A stretch of 64,000 nt of DNA from Streptomyces sp. MMG1121 (GCF_001280015.1 NZ_LGDV01000195.1:1-64000); one strand, 5' to 3'; positions 34,855-43,731 are shown, counted from the stretch's first letter. Notes: a model not told the origin generated them from the sequence alone. Numbers and translations are program-made.

Positions 34855-35247
34855 ATGAGCGAAGCCCCCGACCCCGAGGTCGTGGAGCTGGCGACCAAGA
34901 TCTTCGATCTGGCCCGGCAGGGGCAGACCGAGGCGCTCGTGGCGTACGTCGACGCGGGTGTTCCGGCCAACCTCACCAATGACCGCGGCGACTCACTGGT
35001 GATGCTGGCCGCCTATCACGGCCACGCCGACGCGGTGCGCGCGCTGCTCGCCCGCGGCGCGGCGGCGGACCACGTCAACGACCGAGGCCAGACCCCGCTC
35101 GCGGGTGCCGTCTTCAAGGGCGAGACCGACGTCATCAAGGCTCTCCTGGAAGGCGGAGCCGACCCCGCGGCGGGCACGCCGTCGGCCGTCGACACCGCCC
35201 GGATGTTCGGCAAGACGGAACTCCTGGAACTGTTCGGCGCGCACTGA
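34855..35247 (+). CDS. Ankyrin-repeat protein
   Basis: A 130-aa soluble protein made almost entirely of three to four ankyrin repeats. Clear ones are NDRGDSLVMLAAYHGHADAV, NDRGQTPLAGAVFKGETDVI and ADPAAGTPSAVDTARMFGKTELLELF. It is a protein-protein interaction module with no enzymatic domain. ATG 34855 follows AGGAGAGG at about 11 nt; a TTG just before is possible. It is divergent from smeA-sffA. The partner is unknown. Confidence 0.92.
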   Translation: MSEAPDPEVVELATKIFDLARQGQTEALVAYVDAGVPANLTNDRGDSLVMLAAYHGHADAVRALLARGAAADHVNDRGQTPLAGAVFKGETDVIKALLEGGADPAAGTPSAVDTARMFGKTELLELFGAH

Positions 35248-35547
35248 TGCACATGTCCTGACCAGGTACGACAAGGAAAACGGGGGAGGCGGTACGGGGC
35301 CGCCGGAAATACGGTCGCGGCAGCACACACCGCGGGTCATCATGGCGACGTGATTCACGGACGCGATGGCTGGGCAGGTGTTGCCGCACCGCGCGGGCCG
35401 TGATGCGGTCCGCATGGGCCACCGACGAGAGGCAGAGAGAAATGGTCTACAGCAAGCAAGAGACGGCGGGCGCTCCGACGTTGTGTCACGCGGCCAGGTA
35501 GTGCGTGTTCCCCGGTTGCGTCGACGCTTGATGTGAGGCTGTTTCCC
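35248..35547. other. Intergenic region with a possible 19-aa leader ORF
   Basis: 300 bp between the ankyrin gene and the HEAT-like gene. The only coding signal is the short ORF at 35442-35501. No clear promoter was found. Confidence 0.45.
35442..35501 (+). CDS. Candidate 19-aa small ORF (MVYSKQETAGAPTLCHAAR)
   Basis: ATG 35442 is preceded by GAGAGGCAGAGAGA, a good purine-rich ribosome site. The ORF ends in TAG 46 nt before the HEAT-like gene. It has no membrane helix or other domain. Its location suggests an upstream leader peptide. The composition (lysine, glutamine, one cysteine) differs from random high-GC frames. Expression is unproven. Confidence 0.45.
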   Translation: MVYSKQETAGAPTLCHAAR

Positions 35548-36966
35548 ATGTTCGATCCGTTCATAGCGCCGAGCGGTACGCTGCTCGGCCTGTTGCAGCG
35601 GGGCCGCGGCGACGGCACGCTGCACGCGCTCACCGCCCCGCGCGTGGAAGCGCTCGCGGCGCTGAACCAGTGCGTGCTGCGCGACCCCCGCCAGGACTGG
35701 CAGGTGGAGAACCGCTCCCTCTACTACGCGCGCCTGTACCTCGACCTGAATGGCGAGCTGGACGCGATCGCGGACCACCTCTTCGGTCCCGAGGACGTCC
35801 TCGACACCGACGAGTCCCGCACCGGCCTCGCCCTCGCCGTGCTCGGGCACCTCGCCTCCTACGGCAGGCGGGACGCGCTCGAACTGCTGCGCAGGTACGC
35901 CGCCCACGGTTCCAGCTGGGCCTGGGCCCTGGATGAACTGGCCCTCAGGGACGACGACGCGGGCCTGCGTGCCCTCGCCGCCCCCGTCCTGGCCCGTTTC
36001 GCCACCGATCCCGAGGGCGAGGCCGAGCTGGCCGTCGCCGTCCGGGACGCCTTCGAGCCGCGGCCGTGGCGGCTGTGGGCCAAGGATCCGCGCGAATCGA
36101 TCGCCACGCGTGTGCGTGCCGCGCAGGAGACCGGCTGTTTCGACCGCTGGCAGCGGCAGATGCGGCCCACCGGTCCCCGGCCCGGATGGAGCGTGAGTGC
36201 CGTCTTCGAGTGGGCCCAGCAGGGCATGGACCGCGGCGCCGCCCTCCATGTGCCGGCCGCCCGCTGTCTGGTCGCCGTGGCCGGCCCCGAGGACCGGCCG
36301 GAGATCGTCCAGGCCGCCCGGACCGGCACCGACGGAGCCCGCTGCACCGCCCTGCGCTACCTCGCCGACAGCAACGACTCCGACGCCCTCGACCTGATCG
36401 AGGCCGCGGTCGCCGACGGCACGACGGTCGTCGTGGAGGCCGCCGTCGACGCCTTCGAACGGATGCGCAGCGTCGCCGCCGTCGACCGCGCCCGCCGCTG
36501 GGCCCAGCGCCCCGACCCCCTCGGTGCAGCCGCCGGCCGCATCCTCGCCTGCCGTGGCGCCGCGCGCGACGGCGACCTGGTCCTCGGCGCCCTCCGCGAA
36601 GCCGTACGCGGGGAGGGACCCGACGCACCCACCCTGTGGACCCTCGTCGACGGCGCCGGACGCCTCGGCATCGCCTGCGCGGCCCCCGTCCTGCGCCACG
36701 TCTACCGTGAGACGGCCTCCTCCCACCTCCGCGGCCGCGCCGCCCGCGCCCTGGCCGCCACCGATCCCTCCTTCGCCACCGGCTTCGCCGTCGAATGCCT
36801 GTGGGACTGCGAGGAGACCACCCGCGAGATCGCCGCCCGGCACGCCGAGACCGGCGACGCCCGGGTCGTGGAGCGCCTGCGCCGCCTGGCCGCCGACCCG
36901 GCCGAGGAGGACGAGGTACAGACGGCGGTACGCAGCCGCATCGGCCCCGACGCCGCCACCGGCTGA
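35548..36966 (+). CDS. HEAT-like repeat protein
   Basis: A 472-aa protein of tandem alpha-helical HEAT/PBS-lyase-like repeats (for example EVLDTDESRTGLALAVLGHLAS-type helices in the N-terminal half and GRAARALAATDPSFATGFAVE near the C-terminus). It has no catalytic motifs or membrane segments and is probably a scaffold or binding protein. ATG 35548 is favoured over the GTG 15 nt upstream. It follows the ankyrin gene in the same direction, so two repeat-scaffold proteins are adjacent. Confidence 0.85.
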   Translation: MFDPFIAPSGTLLGLLQRGRGDGTLHALTAPRVEALAALNQCVLRDPRQDWQVENRSLYYARLYLDLNGELDAIADHLFGPEDVLDTDESRTGLALAVLGHLASYGRRDALELLRRYAAHGSSWAWALDELALRDDDAGLRALAAPVLARFATDPEGEAELAVAVRDAFEPRPWRLWAKDPRESIATRVRAAQETGCFDRWQRQMRPTGPRPGWSVSAVFEWAQQGMDRGAALHVPAARCLVAVAGPEDRPEIVQAARTGTDGARCTALRYLADSNDSDALDLIEAAVADGTTVVVEAAVDAFERMRSVAAVDRARRWAQRPDPLGAAAGRILACRGAARDGDLVLGALREAVRGEGPDAPTLWTLVDGAGRLGIACAAPVLRHVYRETASSHLRGRAARALAATDPSFATGFAVECLWDCEETTREIAARHAETGDARVVERLRRLAADPAEEDEVQTAVRSRIGPDAATG

Positions 36967-37028
36967 CACCCCAGATACGCATACGGCCCGGGCGGACGAC
37001 CGCCCGCCGGATGAACAGCGGGTGACCC

Positions 37029-37063
37029 GCGGGTCAGGCGGCCATGACGGCCGGCTGACCCGC
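37029..37063. terminator. Terminator between the HEAT-like gene and the glycosyltransferase operon
   Basis: A 15-bp stem with one mismatch (37029-37043 with 37049-37063, arms beginning GCGGGTCAG) and loop ATGAC. A smaller hairpin CGGGCGG-ACGA-CCGCCCG (36989-37006) lies just before it. Confidence 0.8.
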
Positions 37064-37153
37064 TCGGGTGTGCAGCCCAACGCTCATGGGACGTTCCCCG
37101 AGCGGAAAGATCGACGTTGACGCGGCCACGTCCAGCGCGGCGACAACACCCGT

Positions 37154-38281
37154 ATGCGTGTCGTCATCGTGACCGAATCCTTTCCCCCCGATGTGAACGG
37201 CGTGGCCCACTGCGCGCTCCAGACCGCCCGGCACCTCGTAGATCGCGGTCACTCCCCGCTCGTCGTCGCGCCGGCCACAGCCCCCGGCAGCGCACCGGAC
37301 ACGGACGCCCCGTGCCCGGTCGTCCGTGTCCCCTCCCTCCCCCTTCCCGGCTACCACCAGGTCCGCGTCGCCCTCCCCAGCCGACGCCTCGCCGCGGCTC
37401 TGCTCGATCACCGCGCCGACCTTGTCCATCTCGCCAGTCCCTTCGTCCTCGGCGTCCGCGGCATGGCCGCCGCCGCCCGGCTCGGCATCCCCGCCGTCGC
37501 CGTGTACCAGACCGATCTCGCCGGGTACGCGCGTACGTACATGGGTGCCGGAGAGGCCGCGGCCTGGCGGCGGATCCGCTCCGTGCACGCCGCGGCCGAC
37601 CGCACCCTGGCCCCCTCCAGCGCCGCCCTCGCCGACCTCGAGGCTCATGGCGTGCCCCGGGTGCGGCTGTGGCCGCGCGGCGTGGACACCGTACGTTTCA
37701 AGCCAGAGCACCGTGACGAGGCACTGCGCCGCGAACTCGCCCCGAACGGCGAGCTGATCGTCGGCTACGTCGGCCGGCTCGCCCCTGAGAAGCACGTCGA
37801 ACTGCTCGCCGGTGTCTGCGGGCTGGAGGGCGTGCGGGTCGTGGTCGTCGGCGACGGGCCGAGCCACGCCCATCTGACCGAGGCGCTTCCCGGCGCCGTG
37901 TTCCTCGGCCGCCGCACCGGCGACGAGCTCGCCCGGATCTTCGCCTCGCTGGACGTGTTCGCGCACACCGGCCCCTTCGAGACGTTCTGCCAGACCGTCC
38001 AGGAGGCCATGGCCAGCGGCGTCCCGGTCGTCGCGCCCGCCGCCGGCGGCCCGCTCGACCTGGTCGCCCACGGGCGCACCGGACTGCTCGTCCCGCCGTG
38101 CGACGCCGCCGCCGTCACGGAGGCGGTGCGCACCCTGGCCGCCGACCCCGAACGGCGGGCCGCCCACGGCGTCGCCGCCCGCACGATGGTCGAGGGCCGC
38201 ACCTGGGCCGCCGTCGGTGACCAGCTGATCGGCCACTACGACGACGTGCTCGCGGCCCGCAGGACGGCGGTGGCGGCATGA
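37154..38281 (+). CDS. GT4 glycosyltransferase, MgtA/PimB-like
   Basis: A 375-aa GT-B enzyme, probably an alpha-mannosyltransferase. The acceptor half starts RVVIVTESFPPDVNGVAHC with the GxxxH-type nucleotide-sugar family start. The donor half has VGYVGRLAPEKHVELL and the E-x7-E block PFETFCQTVQEAMASGVPVV. The sequence type is that of actinobacterial MgtA, which mannosylates glycolipids such as glucuronosyl-diacylglycerol. It is the first gene of a tight operon (ATGA overlap with the next), and ppm1-type mannose metabolism is nearby. Confidence 0.9.
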   Translation: MRVVIVTESFPPDVNGVAHCALQTARHLVDRGHSPLVVAPATAPGSAPDTDAPCPVVRVPSLPLPGYHQVRVALPSRRLAAALLDHRADLVHLASPFVLGVRGMAAAARLGIPAVAVYQTDLAGYARTYMGAGEAAAWRRIRSVHAAADRTLAPSSAALADLEAHGVPRVRLWPRGVDTVRFKPEHRDEALRRELAPNGELIVGYVGRLAPEKHVELLAGVCGLEGVRVVVVGDGPSHAHLTEALPGAVFLGRRTGDELARIFASLDVFAHTGPFETFCQTVQEAMASGVPVVAPAAGGPLDLVAHGRTGLLVPPCDAAAVTEAVRTLAADPERRAAHGVAARTMVEGRTWAAVGDQLIGHYDDVLAARRTAVAA

Positions 38282-39453
38282 CCGGCCCGTCCCTGCGCAT
38301 CGTCCGGCTCGCCAACTTCGTCGCCCCCGCCTCCGGCGGCCTGCGCACCGCCCTGCGCGAACTGGGCAAGGGTTTCCGGGCCGCCGGCCACGAGCCGGTG
38401 CTGATCGTGCCCGGCGAACGGCACACCGACCAGGACACCGAACAGGGTCGGGTCATCACCCTGCCCGGCCCGTCGCTGCCCGGCACCGGCGGCTACCGCG
38501 TCCTCACCGACAAGCGGCGCGTGGCCGCCGTCCTGGAGGAGCTGGCCCCGGACCGGCTGGAGGTCTCCGACCGGACGACCCTGCGCTGGACCGGCCGCTG
38601 GGCCCGCCGCGCGCGCGTGCCCGCCGTGATGGTCTCCCACGAGACCGCCGACGGCGTGCTGCGCACCTGGGGCCTCTCGCAGAACCTGTCCCGCCGGGCC
38701 GCCGACGCCCTCAACACCCGTACCGCGCACGTCTACTCGCGGGTGGTGTGCACCACGGAGTTCGCCGAGCGCGAGTTCGTGCGCATCGGCGCGCGCAACG
38801 TCGTACGCGCCCCTCTGGGCGTCGACCTGATGACACGCCACCCCGCGCTGCGCGACCCCGGGGTGCGTGGCGAGTACGCGCGCGTGGACGAGGCGCTGCT
38901 CGTGATGTGCTCGCGGCTGTCCGTCGAGAAGCGTCCCGGCACCGCCCTCGACGCCCTGGAGGCACTGCTGCGGCGCGGACGGCGGGCGGTGCTGGTGGTC
39001 GCCGGGGACGGGCCGCTGCGGGCCCGGCTGGAACAGCGCGCGCGGGAGCGGGGGCTGCCGGTGACCTTCCTCGGGCACGTCTCCGACCGGGCCCTGCTCG
39101 GGGCGCTCCAGGCATCCGCCGACGTCGCCCTCGCACCCGGGCCCGCGGAGACCTTCGGGCTGGCCGCCCTGGAGGCCATGGCCTGCGGCACGCCTGTCGT
39201 GGCGAGCGCGTCCTCCGCGCTGCCCGAGGTGATCGGCGCCGCGGGCGCGACCGCGGCCGACCGGGGCGAGGCCTTCGCCGACGCCGTCGACACGCTCCTG
39301 GACCGGGGCGAGCGCGAGCGCCGTGAGGCCGCACGCGCGCGTGCGGAGTGCTTCGGCTGGGGTACGGCCGTGGAGGCGTTCCTGGCGGCCCACGACGCCG
39401 AGGTGCTGCGCCGCGTGGACACCGGACGCACCGTGCCGGAGGGCGTGGCATGA
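38278..39453 (+). CDS. GT4 glycosyltransferase, second of the operon
   Basis: A 391-aa GT-B enzyme. The acceptor domain begins RIVRLANFVAPASGGLRTALRELGKG and the donor domain has VMCSRLSVEKRPGTALDAL and ETFGLAALEAMACGTPVVA. ATG 38278 overlaps the stop of the first glycosyltransferase by 4 bp, and its own stop overlaps the SGNH hydrolase start. Two different GT4 enzymes in one operon suggest sequential addition of two sugars to one lipid acceptor; the sugars are unknown. Confidence 0.92.
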   Translation: MTGPSLRIVRLANFVAPASGGLRTALRELGKGFRAAGHEPVLIVPGERHTDQDTEQGRVITLPGPSLPGTGGYRVLTDKRRVAAVLEELAPDRLEVSDRTTLRWTGRWARRARVPAVMVSHETADGVLRTWGLSQNLSRRAADALNTRTAHVYSRVVCTTEFAEREFVRIGARNVVRAPLGVDLMTRHPALRDPGVRGEYARVDEALLVMCSRLSVEKRPGTALDALEALLRRGRRAVLVVAGDGPLRARLEQRARERGLPVTFLGHVSDRALLGALQASADVALAPGPAETFGLAALEAMACGTPVVASASSALPEVIGAAGATAADRGEAFADAVDTLLDRGERERREAARARAECFGWGTAVEAFLAAHDAEVLRRVDTGRTVPEGVA

Positions 39454-40394
39454 GAGCCGTCCGTTTCGTCGCCCTCGGTGACTCCCTGACCGAGGGCGTG
39501 GGCGACCCCGTCACCGAAGGGTGGCGGGGCTGGGCCGCGCTGCTGGCGCCGTCGCTCGCCGGGGCGGTGGAGTTCACCAACCTCGCCGTCAGCGGGGCGC
39601 AGACCCGGGACGTGCTGGAACGGCAGACCCCGGCCGCCCTCGAACTCCGCCCGGACATCGCGTCCGTGGTCATAGGCGTCAACGACACCCTGCGCCACAC
39701 CTTCGACATCCGCGCGGTGGCCGCCCATCTCGACGAGGCCTACGCGGCCCTCACCCGGCAGGGCGCCACCCTGCTCACCGCCTGTCTGCCCGACCCCGGC
39801 GCGATGCTGGGCCTCCCGGGCGCCCTCGCCCGCCCGCTGGCCCGGCGGCAGCGCGCGGTCAACACGGTCGTCCACGCGCTGTCCGAGCGGTACGGCGCCG
39901 TCCACCTGCACGCGGCGGGCGGCGCCTGGATCACCGACCGGGCCCTGTGGAGCGCGGACCGGCTCCATCCGGGCGAGCGCGGGCACCGGCAGCTCGCCGT
40001 CCGCTTCCACGCCCTGCTCGCCGAGGCGGGCCGGGCGGGTGGCCAACCGCCCTCGTCCGAGCCGGAGTTCCCCGTACCGACCCGCGCAGCGAGCCTGCTG
40101 TGGCTGGCCACCGCGGGCACCGGCTGGGTGGTCCGGCGGTGCAAGGACCTGTTGCCCCAACTGCTGCGCCTCGCCGCCGACGAGATGCGCCACCGGGCGA
40201 AGGGGACCGGTGCCCACCTCGACCTGAGCGCGTCGGCGGCGGTGGCCGCGGCCCTGGCCGCCTTGCCGGAGCCACCGGTCGAGGACGCCGGGGTCACGCT
40301 GCGCCGCACCGTCCCCGTCCCGAACCGCACCGCGGCGCCCGAGGGCACCGCCCACCGCGAGGGTGCGGAGGTGGTGGCGAACGGCGTCGGGTAG
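39450..40394 (+). CDS. SGNH/GDSL-family hydrolase
   Basis: A 314-aa esterase-fold protein. The catalytic serine is in FVALGDSLTEGVGD (block I), with NLAVSGAQT (block II), VVIGVNDT (block III) and DRLHPGERGH (block V with the Asp-His pair). There is no signal peptide, so it acts in the cytosol. A C-terminal extension (about 205-314) includes a basic helix. As the third gene of the glycosyltransferase operon it may deacylate or deacetylate a glycolipid intermediate. Confidence 0.92.
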   Translation: MRAVRFVALGDSLTEGVGDPVTEGWRGWAALLAPSLAGAVEFTNLAVSGAQTRDVLERQTPAALELRPDIASVVIGVNDTLRHTFDIRAVAAHLDEAYAALTRQGATLLTACLPDPGAMLGLPGALARPLARRQRAVNTVVHALSERYGAVHLHAAGGAWITDRALWSADRLHPGERGHRQLAVRFHALLAEAGRAGGQPPSSEPEFPVPTRAASLLWLATAGTGWVVRRCKDLLPQLLRLAADEMRHRAKGTGAHLDLSASAAVAAALAALPEPPVEDAGVTLRRTVPVPNRTAAPEGTAHREGAEVVANGVG

Positions 40395-40449
40395 CGGAGC
40401 GTACGGGGCCGAAGGGCCGGGATGCCGGGCCGCACGGCTCGGATAGTGA

Positions 40450-40462
40450 ATCGTTCAACGAT
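40450..40462. promoter_or_regulatory. FadR-type GntR operator
   Basis: ATCGTTCAACGAT is a perfect 6+1+6 palindrome. Its core TCGTTCAACGA fits the FadR-subfamily consensus tnGTNNNACna. It lies 52 nt upstream of the GntR gene, so autoregulation is likely. Confidence 0.6.
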
Positions 40463-40514
40463 CCGGCGATCCCCATGTTGTCTCGTTCCGGCTGTCTGCG
40501 ATTGAATTCCCGGC

Positions 40515-41222
40515 ATGACAGAGCAGCTGACGGGACTGGCCGGCGACCGGGCGCTCCTCGGGCGTACGAGCACGGCGGAGCGGGTGTCGGACATCCTCCG
40601 CAGCCGTATCGCCGAGGGGTACTTCCCGCCCGGCACCCGGCTGTCGGAGGACGGCATCGGCGGGGCGCTCGGGGTCTCCCGCAACACGCTGCGCGAGGCC
40701 TTCCGGCTGCTCACCCATGAACGCCTGCTGGTGCACGAGCTCAACCGGGGCGTGTTCGTCCGGGTCCTGACCGTCGAGGACGTCGAGGACATCTACCGCG
40801 CGCGTGCCCTGGTCGAATGCGCCGTCGTCCGCGGACTCGGCGAGCCGCCGTACCCGCTGGACGCGCTCGCCGCGGCGGTCGCCGAGGGCGAGAAGGCGGC
40901 CGCCGGCAGCGACTGGAAGGTGCTGGGCACCGCCAACATCCACTTCCACCGGGAACTGGTCGCCCTCGCCGGCAGCGAACGCACCGACGAACTGATGCGC
41001 AGCGTCTTCGCCGAGCTGCGGCTCGCCTTCCACGTCGTGGACGACCCGCGCCGGCTGCACGAGCCGTACCTCGCCCGCAACCGCCAGATCCTTCAGACGC
41101 TCCAGGCCGGCGACCGGCACGCGGCGGAACGGCTGCTGGAGACCTATCTCGCGGACTCGCTGGAACGGGTCGTGGAGGTGTACCGGCGGCGCGTCGGCGA
41201 GGACGCCGCCGGACCCTCCTGA
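40515..41222 (+). CDS. FadR-subfamily GntR transcriptional regulator
   Basis: A 235-aa regulator. The winged HTH (about 20-80) contains RVSDILRSRIAEGYFPPGTRLSEDGI and GVSRNTLREAFRLLTHERLL. The C-terminal all-helical FCD domain (about 90-220) has metal/ligand residues in HFHREL and the HRLL/RNRQI region. FCD regulators usually sense organic acids. The ligand is not apparent. A perfect operator lies upstream. The SMC-like operon follows after 69 nt, but it appears to have its own promoter. Confidence 0.92.
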   Translation: MTEQLTGLAGDRALLGRTSTAERVSDILRSRIAEGYFPPGTRLSEDGIGGALGVSRNTLREAFRLLTHERLLVHELNRGVFVRVLTVEDVEDIYRARALVECAVVRGLGEPPYPLDALAAAVAEGEKAAAGSDWKVLGTANIHFHRELVALAGSERTDELMRSVFAELRLAFHVVDDPRRLHEPYLARNRQILQTLQAGDRHAAERLLETYLADSLERVVEVYRRRVGEDAAGPS

Positions 41223-41278
41223 GCTGCTGTGACCCCCGTCGCTTCTGCGTCGTTTGGGTTGATGTCAGACCGAGGACC

Positions 41279-41284
41279 TAGTCT
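41279..41284 (+). promoter_or_regulatory. -10 box placing the first SMC-operon gene on a leaderless transcript
   Basis: TAGTCT (41279-41284) fits TAnnnT and lies 7 nt before GTG 41292, so transcription would start at or next to the start codon. No strong -35 is visible. Confidence 0.4.
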
Positions 41285-41291
41285 GTGCACC

Positions 41292-42821
41292 GTGACTTCG
41301 CCTGCATCGACGGACAGCGTTCCGCCCCAGCTCAGCGCGGGGCCGCGCCCGGCTCCGGGCCCGGCCGCCGACGAAGGGCTGGCGCGGCGGCTGCGCGCGC
41401 TCGCCTGCACCGCGCCGCTGCACGACCTGGACGCGCGCAAGGCCAACCTGGCCGGTGAGTACTCGGTGTACGGGATGGCCGAGGTGGCCCTCGCCGCCAT
41501 CGACCTCGTCACGCTCAACATGGACTTCGACACCGGCGCCGACCACGAGCAGATCGTGGCCCGGCTGATCCCGCGCATCGCCGCCCAGGCCCCGCACCGG
41601 CCGGCCGCCGAGCACGAGCGCGTGGCCCGCTGGGTCCTGGAGAACCTGATCAACGTCGGCAGTGTCGACCGCGGCTTCCGCGCGGTGTACGGCACCTTCG
41701 GCCCGGACGGCACGTACGTGCGCCGGGACTACGACTTCAAGCTGATCGAAGAGGTCCCCGGCCCCGGCGGCACTGTCTACCTGCGCACGACCGACGAGGC
41801 GGTCAACGTCCTGGTCGGCGCCCTGGACACCGACGTCACCAGCGCCCAGATCGCCGCCGAGGTCAAGCTGGAGGTGCTGATCAGCCGCGGTCGCCTCGCC
41901 GACGCCCAGCTCGCCGCCGAACAGGCCCGCTACCGCACGGTGCAGTACTCCGAGACCCTGCGCCGGGCCCTGGAGGCCACCCGGCGCAACGTCCGCGCGG
42001 TCGACTGGCTGAGCGCCGTGCCCGACATGATCGCCGAGGCCCTGGAGCACGTCGCCGACCGCTATCGGCACGAGAACGCGATCCTCACCAACATCCGCAA
42101 GGCCCGCGACGAGACCGAGGAGCCCGAGCACAAGCGCCGGGCCGCCGAACTCGTCGACATCGTCAAGGACTGCATCCGCCGCCACACCCAGCTCCAGTCG
42201 CGCCTGCTGGAGGCGGGCCCGCTGTTCCGCGCCGAGCAGGACCGGCAGGCTTTCGCCACGCCGGCCACGACGTCCGGGACGGACCTGTACGGCCATCTCC
42301 TCGCCCCCGTCCTGCCACTGCCCCTGGAGCAGGCGATCCGGGTCACGGACGCGTTCTTCGCCCAGGGCACGGGACTGCGGACACCGGTCTGCGTGCGCGT
42401 GGCGGACCTCGTCGACATACTGCTGACGCCGCCCGTCGAGCGGGAGCACCTGGGCGCCGAGATGCCCGAGCCCGACCTGATCGCCACACCGGACGACAGC
42501 CGGTTCAGCGAGGAGCAACTGGCCGCCGCGACGGAACTGCTGGACCTTCCGGCCGACGCGCCGCGCAGACTGTCGGGGCTGCTGGCCGAGGCCCGGCGCA
42601 CCGGGGATCCCGATCTGGCCTACCTGGTGGCCCTGTTGGCGGTCCACGCGGCCAGTCCCGCCGTCGGCACCGCCTACCGGCAGGGCGAGGAGAAGCTGTT
42701 GTTCGCCGTCGACGACGGGACCGAGCTGGACGATCCCGAGTTCGGCGGTGCCGACCTGATCGTCGGGACCGCGCTGCTGGACGCGGCGGGGATGGCGGCG
42801 GACCGGACGGAAGCAGCATGA
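41292..42821 (+). CDS. Kleisin-like subunit (MukF/MksF/JetA-like) of an SMC complex
   Basis: A 509-aa soluble, mostly helical protein. The N-terminal winged-helix-like region (about 25-150) contains LDARKANLAGEYSVYG and ARWVLENLIN. Long helices follow (about 175-320, with ALEATRRNVRAVDWLS and IRKARDETEEPEHKRRA). The C-terminal acidic domain ends SPAVGTAYRQGEEKL. It has no catalytic motif. Position and size before a winged-helix protein and an SMC-like ATPase match MukF/MksF/JetA. The start could be GTG 41229, ATG 41262 or GTG 41292. I chose 41292 because a -10 box sits right in front and the added residues are low-complexity. The role is inferred from operon structure, not from a family signature. 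Confidence 0.65.
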   Translation: MTSPASTDSVPPQLSAGPRPAPGPAADEGLARRLRALACTAPLHDLDARKANLAGEYSVYGMAEVALAAIDLVTLNMDFDTGADHEQIVARLIPRIAAQAPHRPAAEHERVARWVLENLINVGSVDRGFRAVYGTFGPDGTYVRRDYDFKLIEEVPGPGGTVYLRTTDEAVNVLVGALDTDVTSAQIAAEVKLEVLISRGRLADAQLAAEQARYRTVQYSETLRRALEATRRNVRAVDWLSAVPDMIAEALEHVADRYRHENAILTNIRKARDETEEPEHKRRAAELVDIVKDCIRRHTQLQSRLLEAGPLFRAEQDRQAFATPATTSGTDLYGHLLAPVLPLPLEQAIRVTDAFFAQGTGLRTPVCVRVADLVDILLTPPVEREHLGAEMPEPDLIATPDDSRFSEEQLAAATELLDLPADAPRRLSGLLAEARRTGDPDLAYLVALLAVHAASPAVGTAYRQGEEKLLFAVDDGTELDDPEFGGADLIVGTALLDAAGMAADRTEAA

Positions 42822-42852
42822 GTGAGCAAGCACGCGACAAGGAGCCCCAACC

Positions 42853-43731
42853 GTGACCGAGCACGTCGACCGGAGTGAGCCCGAGCCCGCCGCCGCGCCG
42901 GCCGGTTCCGCCGTCACCCCCGCCGACGCCGCCGACGCGGCGCGGCTCGTCGCCTTCGGACTGCAGCCCAAACTGCAGCCCGCGCGGGACCAGGAGTACA
43001 CGGAACTGCTGCGCCGGTACCGCGAGGACCCGGCGTTCGCGCGGCTCGCCGACGCCGTCGCCGCCGGGCTGGGGCTCGTCGTGCTGGAGGTGTCCCCGCG
43101 CGCGGGGATGGCCGTCACGGCCGCCGAGGATTCGGTGTTCGCCGTCCGCATGGGCGACTACGCGCGTCGCACCGCCGCCGACGCCGGCGACCGCTTCCTG
43201 CACGGGCTCGCCCATCTCGCCGTCGCCGCGCTGGCGTTCCCGCGCCCGGAGGACCTGGCCGACGACTCCTACATCGGCCGCGTCACGGTCAACGGAGTCG
43301 ACGCCTTCGTCCGGCAGGCCTGCCGGCGTCTGGAGGAGCGGGCCGAGGAGCAGGGCGAGAACACCGACCCGGCGACCGACGCGCCGGACCTGGAGGCCGC
43401 CTGGCGGATCTGGGCCAGACGCAGTGCCACCGGCGCCACCAAGGACGCCCGCCGGCCGGCCGCCTCCACCACCGGCATCGTCGCGAAGGCCCTGGCGTTC
43501 CTCACCGAATCGGGCTTCCTGCAGCGCACCGGCGACGACAGCGGCGGCACCTACCGCACCACGGCCCGCTACCAGCTCCAGGTCCGCGACATGGCCGGCA
43601 CCGCCGCCATGGCCGAACTGCTCGAGCTGGGCGTCGTCCCGGTGACCGACGGCACGGCCAGCCTGATGCCGGCCGAGGAGACCGCGGACCTGGAGCTGGT
43701 GGCCGACGCCGGACTGCCGTTCCACTCCTGA
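42853..43731 (+). CDS. Winged-helix (KITE-like, MukE/MksE/JetB-like) subunit
   Basis: A 292-aa protein. After a disordered Ala/Pro/Glu N-terminus (1-35) come two winged-helix regions: about 45-130 with AGLGLVVLEVSPRAGMAVT, and about 190-270 with GIVAKALAFLTESGFLQRT...YRTTARYQLQVRDMA. Tandem winged helices between a kleisin and an SMC gene are the hallmark of MukE-like proteins. AAGGAG lies upstream of GTG 42853, 31 nt after the first gene. The family assignment is by architecture. Confidence 0.65.
   Translation: MTEHVDRSEPEPAAAPAGSAVTPADAADAARLVAFGLQPKLQPARDQEYTELLRRYREDPAFARLADAVAAGLGLVVLEVSPRAGMAVTAAEDSVFAVRMGDYARRTAADAGDRFLHGLAHLAVAALAFPRPEDLADDSYIGRVTVNGVDAFVRQACRRLEERAEEQGENTDPATDAPDLEAAWRIWARRSATGATKDARRPAASTTGIVAKALAFLTESGFLQRTGDDSGGTYRTTARYQLQVRDMAGTAAMAELLELGVVPVTDGTASLMPAEETADLELVADAGLPFHS

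Noticed and set aside
37022..37035. Perfect 14-bp palindrome TGACCCGCGGGTCA as an operator
   Set aside because: It overlaps the longer terminator stem at 37029-37063 and is better explained as an alternative pairing of it.
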